This document shows positions 39,788-41,085 of a DNA stretch of 41,085 bases, one piece after another. The stretch spans positions 1-41,085 of the forward strand of contig DATIYJ010000010.1 of the NCBI GenBank assembly GCA_035517655.1, given 5' to 3'. The translations under genes were made by a program, and so were the position numbers. The number at the start of each line of letters is the position of its first letter. Within the stretch, counting starts at the first letter, position 1. This DNA is from Nitrospiria bacterium (GTDB taxonomy: Bacteria; Nitrospirota; Nitrospiria; JACQBZ01). The notes under the pieces were generated by a model that saw nothing but the letters and a program-made list of their open reading frames with translations, was not told where the DNA came from and ran no database searches.

Positions 39788-40885
39788 TCAGTGTGGTCGA
39801 TTGTAAAAGGGAAGCGAAACCACTTTCGCGGGTCTTCCCTCAATCACCACGTCTTTTCCGGGCTCGGTGAAATCGCGATGGAGGTAGCCCATCGCGATCG
39901 CTTTTTGCAGCGTGGGTGACAGGACGGCGCTCGTGACCGCTCCGATCACGCGATCCGGGGCTCCCGGCGAAGCCGGCGGGGCCAGGATCGGCTGTCCGGC
40001 CGTCGGAACGGACGGCGAGGTCAGCACCAGTCCCATCAGCCGTTTGTTCATCCGTCCCAGGGCGTCCGCCCGCGCGATCGTTTCCTGTCCGATGTAGCAG
40101 CCCTTGGTGTAACTGATCGCCCTTTTTTCCAGCCCGGCCTCCATCGGAAAATTTGAATCATCCATGTCGATCCCGTACCTCGGAATGCCGGCTTCGATCC
40201 TGAGCGAGTCCAATGCGTCCAGCCCGACCGGTCGAAGACCGTGGGGTCCGCCGGCCTGCATCAAACGGTTCCAAGCCGCTGCCATCGCTCCGACCGGAAT
40301 ATATAAGTCATAACCCGGCTCGCCCGTGATCTCGTTTCGCGCCGCGAGGACCGGGACGCCGTCCATTGAAAATGAAGCGATCGAATACTCCATGGTCGGC
40401 AGGGTTTGGGACTCGATCATATGAGTTATGATCGCGTGAGATGTCGGTCCATAGATCGAGAGGAGTCCGTAGGACTCGGTCTGGTTTTCAATGACCACGT
40501 CCGAGGCCAGGGTATATTTGTCCAGATGTTTTTGTGTCTTTTCCGTCGCCTCGGGCTCGAGATCGATCCAGAACGCATCCGATAAGCAATAGATTCGGGC
40601 ATCCGAGAGCATCTTGGCTTTATCATTCGTGAAGGCCGCGTACAGGCCGCTTCCGGGCGTTAGCTTCTTGATATCGTTTGTAGCCATTCCATGGAGGAAG
40701 TCGGCGCGGTCCTTTCCTTTCAATCGAAGTTTTCCGCGATGGGATTGGTCGATCAGGCCGGCGTGTTTCCGGACGGTCTGATGCTCAAGCGTCGGATTTC
40801 CGTAAGAACGGACCATTTCCAGCCCACCCGACGGCTTAAAAGCGGCACCCAATGCCTGCTGAGCCTCGTGCAATGGCGATTTCAT
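39788..40885 (-). CDS. ygfZ: YgfZ/GcvT-family folate-binding protein
   Basis: The 365-residue protein has the aminomethyltransferase fold with HRGKLRLKGKDRADFLHGMATNDIKKL and the YgfZ signature KGCYIGQE, whose Cys is essential in E. coli YgfZ. YgfZ uses tetrahydrofolate and helps maintain iron-sulfur enzymes such as MiaB. GcvT itself lacks KGCYIGQE. ATG 40885 is used; an in-frame GTG at 40897 would add four residues. A CATTGTGGGA decamer (minus sense) occurs twice just upstream (40892-40901 and 40935-40944). Confidence 0.92.
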   Translation of the reverse strand: MKSPLHEAQQALGAAFKPSGGLEMVRSYGNPTLEHQTVRKHAGLIDQSHRGKLRLKGKDRADFLHGMATNDIKKLTPGSGLYAAFTNDKAKMLSDARIYCLSDAFWIDLEPEATEKTQKHLDKYTLASDVVIENQTESYGLLSIYGPTSHAIITHMIESQTLPTMEYSIASFSMDGVPVLAARNEITGEPGYDLYIPVGAMAAAWNRLMQAGGPHGLRPVGLDALDSLRIEAGIPRYGIDMDDSNFPMEAGLEKRAISYTKGCYIGQETIARADALGRMNKRLMGLVLTSPSVPTAGQPILAPPASPGAPDRVIGAVTSAVLSPTLQKAIAMGYLHRDFTEPGKDVVIEGRPAKVVSLPFYNRPH

Positions 40886-40916
40886 TAATAATCCCACAAT
40901 GACTCATATTCTATCA

Positions 40917-41085
40917 TTAAAATAGACCTATAAGTCCCACAATGCTGTTTATATTTGACGATATATATGAATTTGGTACCACTTTTGTTTTATTGTCTTT
41001 TATTTTTTCTTCCCAGTTCGGGACCTGCGTGTGGTTCGTGTAGCCCAGAACCGGAAGGTGATTCAGCTCGGGAATCCGCCGTAGT
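40917..41085 (-). CDS. Possible C-terminal end of a gene entering from the right edge
   Basis: On the minus strand a frame is open from the window edge (first codon 41084-41082) to a TAA at 40917-40919, 55 codons. Its beginning, LRRIPELNHLPVLGYTN, reads like real protein, but after HTQVPNWEEKIK the DNA becomes AT-rich and the residues look less constrained. I cannot identify a family. The frame could be a true C-terminus, or a gene whose reading frame was broken before the AT-rich tail. Confidence 0.35.
   Translation of the reverse strand, partial: LRRIPELNHLPVLGYTNHTQVPNWEEKIKDNKTKVVPNSYISSNINSIVGLIGLF

Overview
The window is a high-GC (roughly 58 % by eye), gene-dense stretch from a Gram-negative bacterium with an outer membrane: there are lipoproteins, outer-membrane barrels, a TonB-like periplasmic protein and periplasmic c-type cytochromes. 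The mix of genes (HzsA-like cytochrome, OMP_myx-type barrel, AgmX/PglI C-terminal domain, a GEMM-I riboswitch of the Geobacter type, FmdB zinc ribbon, ParA next to a MerR-like protein) fits Nitrospirota, Methylomirabilota or Desulfobacterota-type lineages. I cannot fix the phylum from sequence alone. No rRNA, tRNA, CRISPR array, insertion sequence or phage gene was seen.

Layout. (1) 1-1100: the start of a gene leaving the window on the minus strand, then a minus-strand toxin-antitoxin-like island (BECR-fold toxin, DUF2283 partner, and a 48-residue CxxCKPHK protein) bracketed by an imperfect 33-bp direct repeat. (2) 1581-2411: a small secreted protein with a clear terminator, and a single-domain rhodanese on a probably leaderless transcript. 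(3) 2562-17237: the centrepiece. A promoter, a GEMM-I cyclic-dinucleotide riboswitch with its own intrinsic terminator, and 14 same-strand genes that overlap or nearly touch. They encode an HzsA-like triheme lipoprotein, a small CX4CH protein, two outer-membrane barrels, a TlpA-type thioredoxin, a DUF4266 lipoprotein, a DUF3570 barrel, the flavin transferase ApbE, several TPR/coiled-coil envelope proteins and an AgmX/TonB-like protein. The riboswitch has A, not G, at the position that reads one ligand base, which is the signature of cGAMP-sensing GEMM-Ib switches that control cytochrome genes in Geobacter. I read the unit as a second-messenger-switched heme/flavin trans-envelope machine.

(4) 17364-18825: a compact hairpin-rich small RNA or attenuator, then DJ-1/PfpI and HAD genes. 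(5) 19017-22020: a MerR-like protein, ParA, a P-loop-less pseudo-ParA with a ParB-like N-terminus, and a protein of unknown function, probably one positioning or segregation module. (6) 22116-24573: FmdB, Rieske, SDR and a secreted protein. (7) 24643-26563: minus-strand secreted protein, endonuclease V and [4Fe-4S] uracil-DNA glycosylase. (8) 26723-31720: cold-shock-like protein, CCA/poly(A) polymerase, DUF971, zinc ribbon, YCII, DCC and TPR genes, with a gene-free hairpin-rich spacer. (9) 31717-41085: pterin dehydratase, PlsC, a minus-strand radical SAM-MutY-Fpg unit (8-oxoguanine repair), a SnoaL-like gene, a minus-strand Dus-Maf-MFS unit, a second SnoaL-like gene, YgfZ, and a possible partial gene at the edge.

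Three genes (rhodanese, PlsC, 24643-25116) have sigma-70-like promoters so close to their ATG that the mRNAs should be leaderless or nearly so. Function calls rest on motifs and length read by eye; no database search was run.
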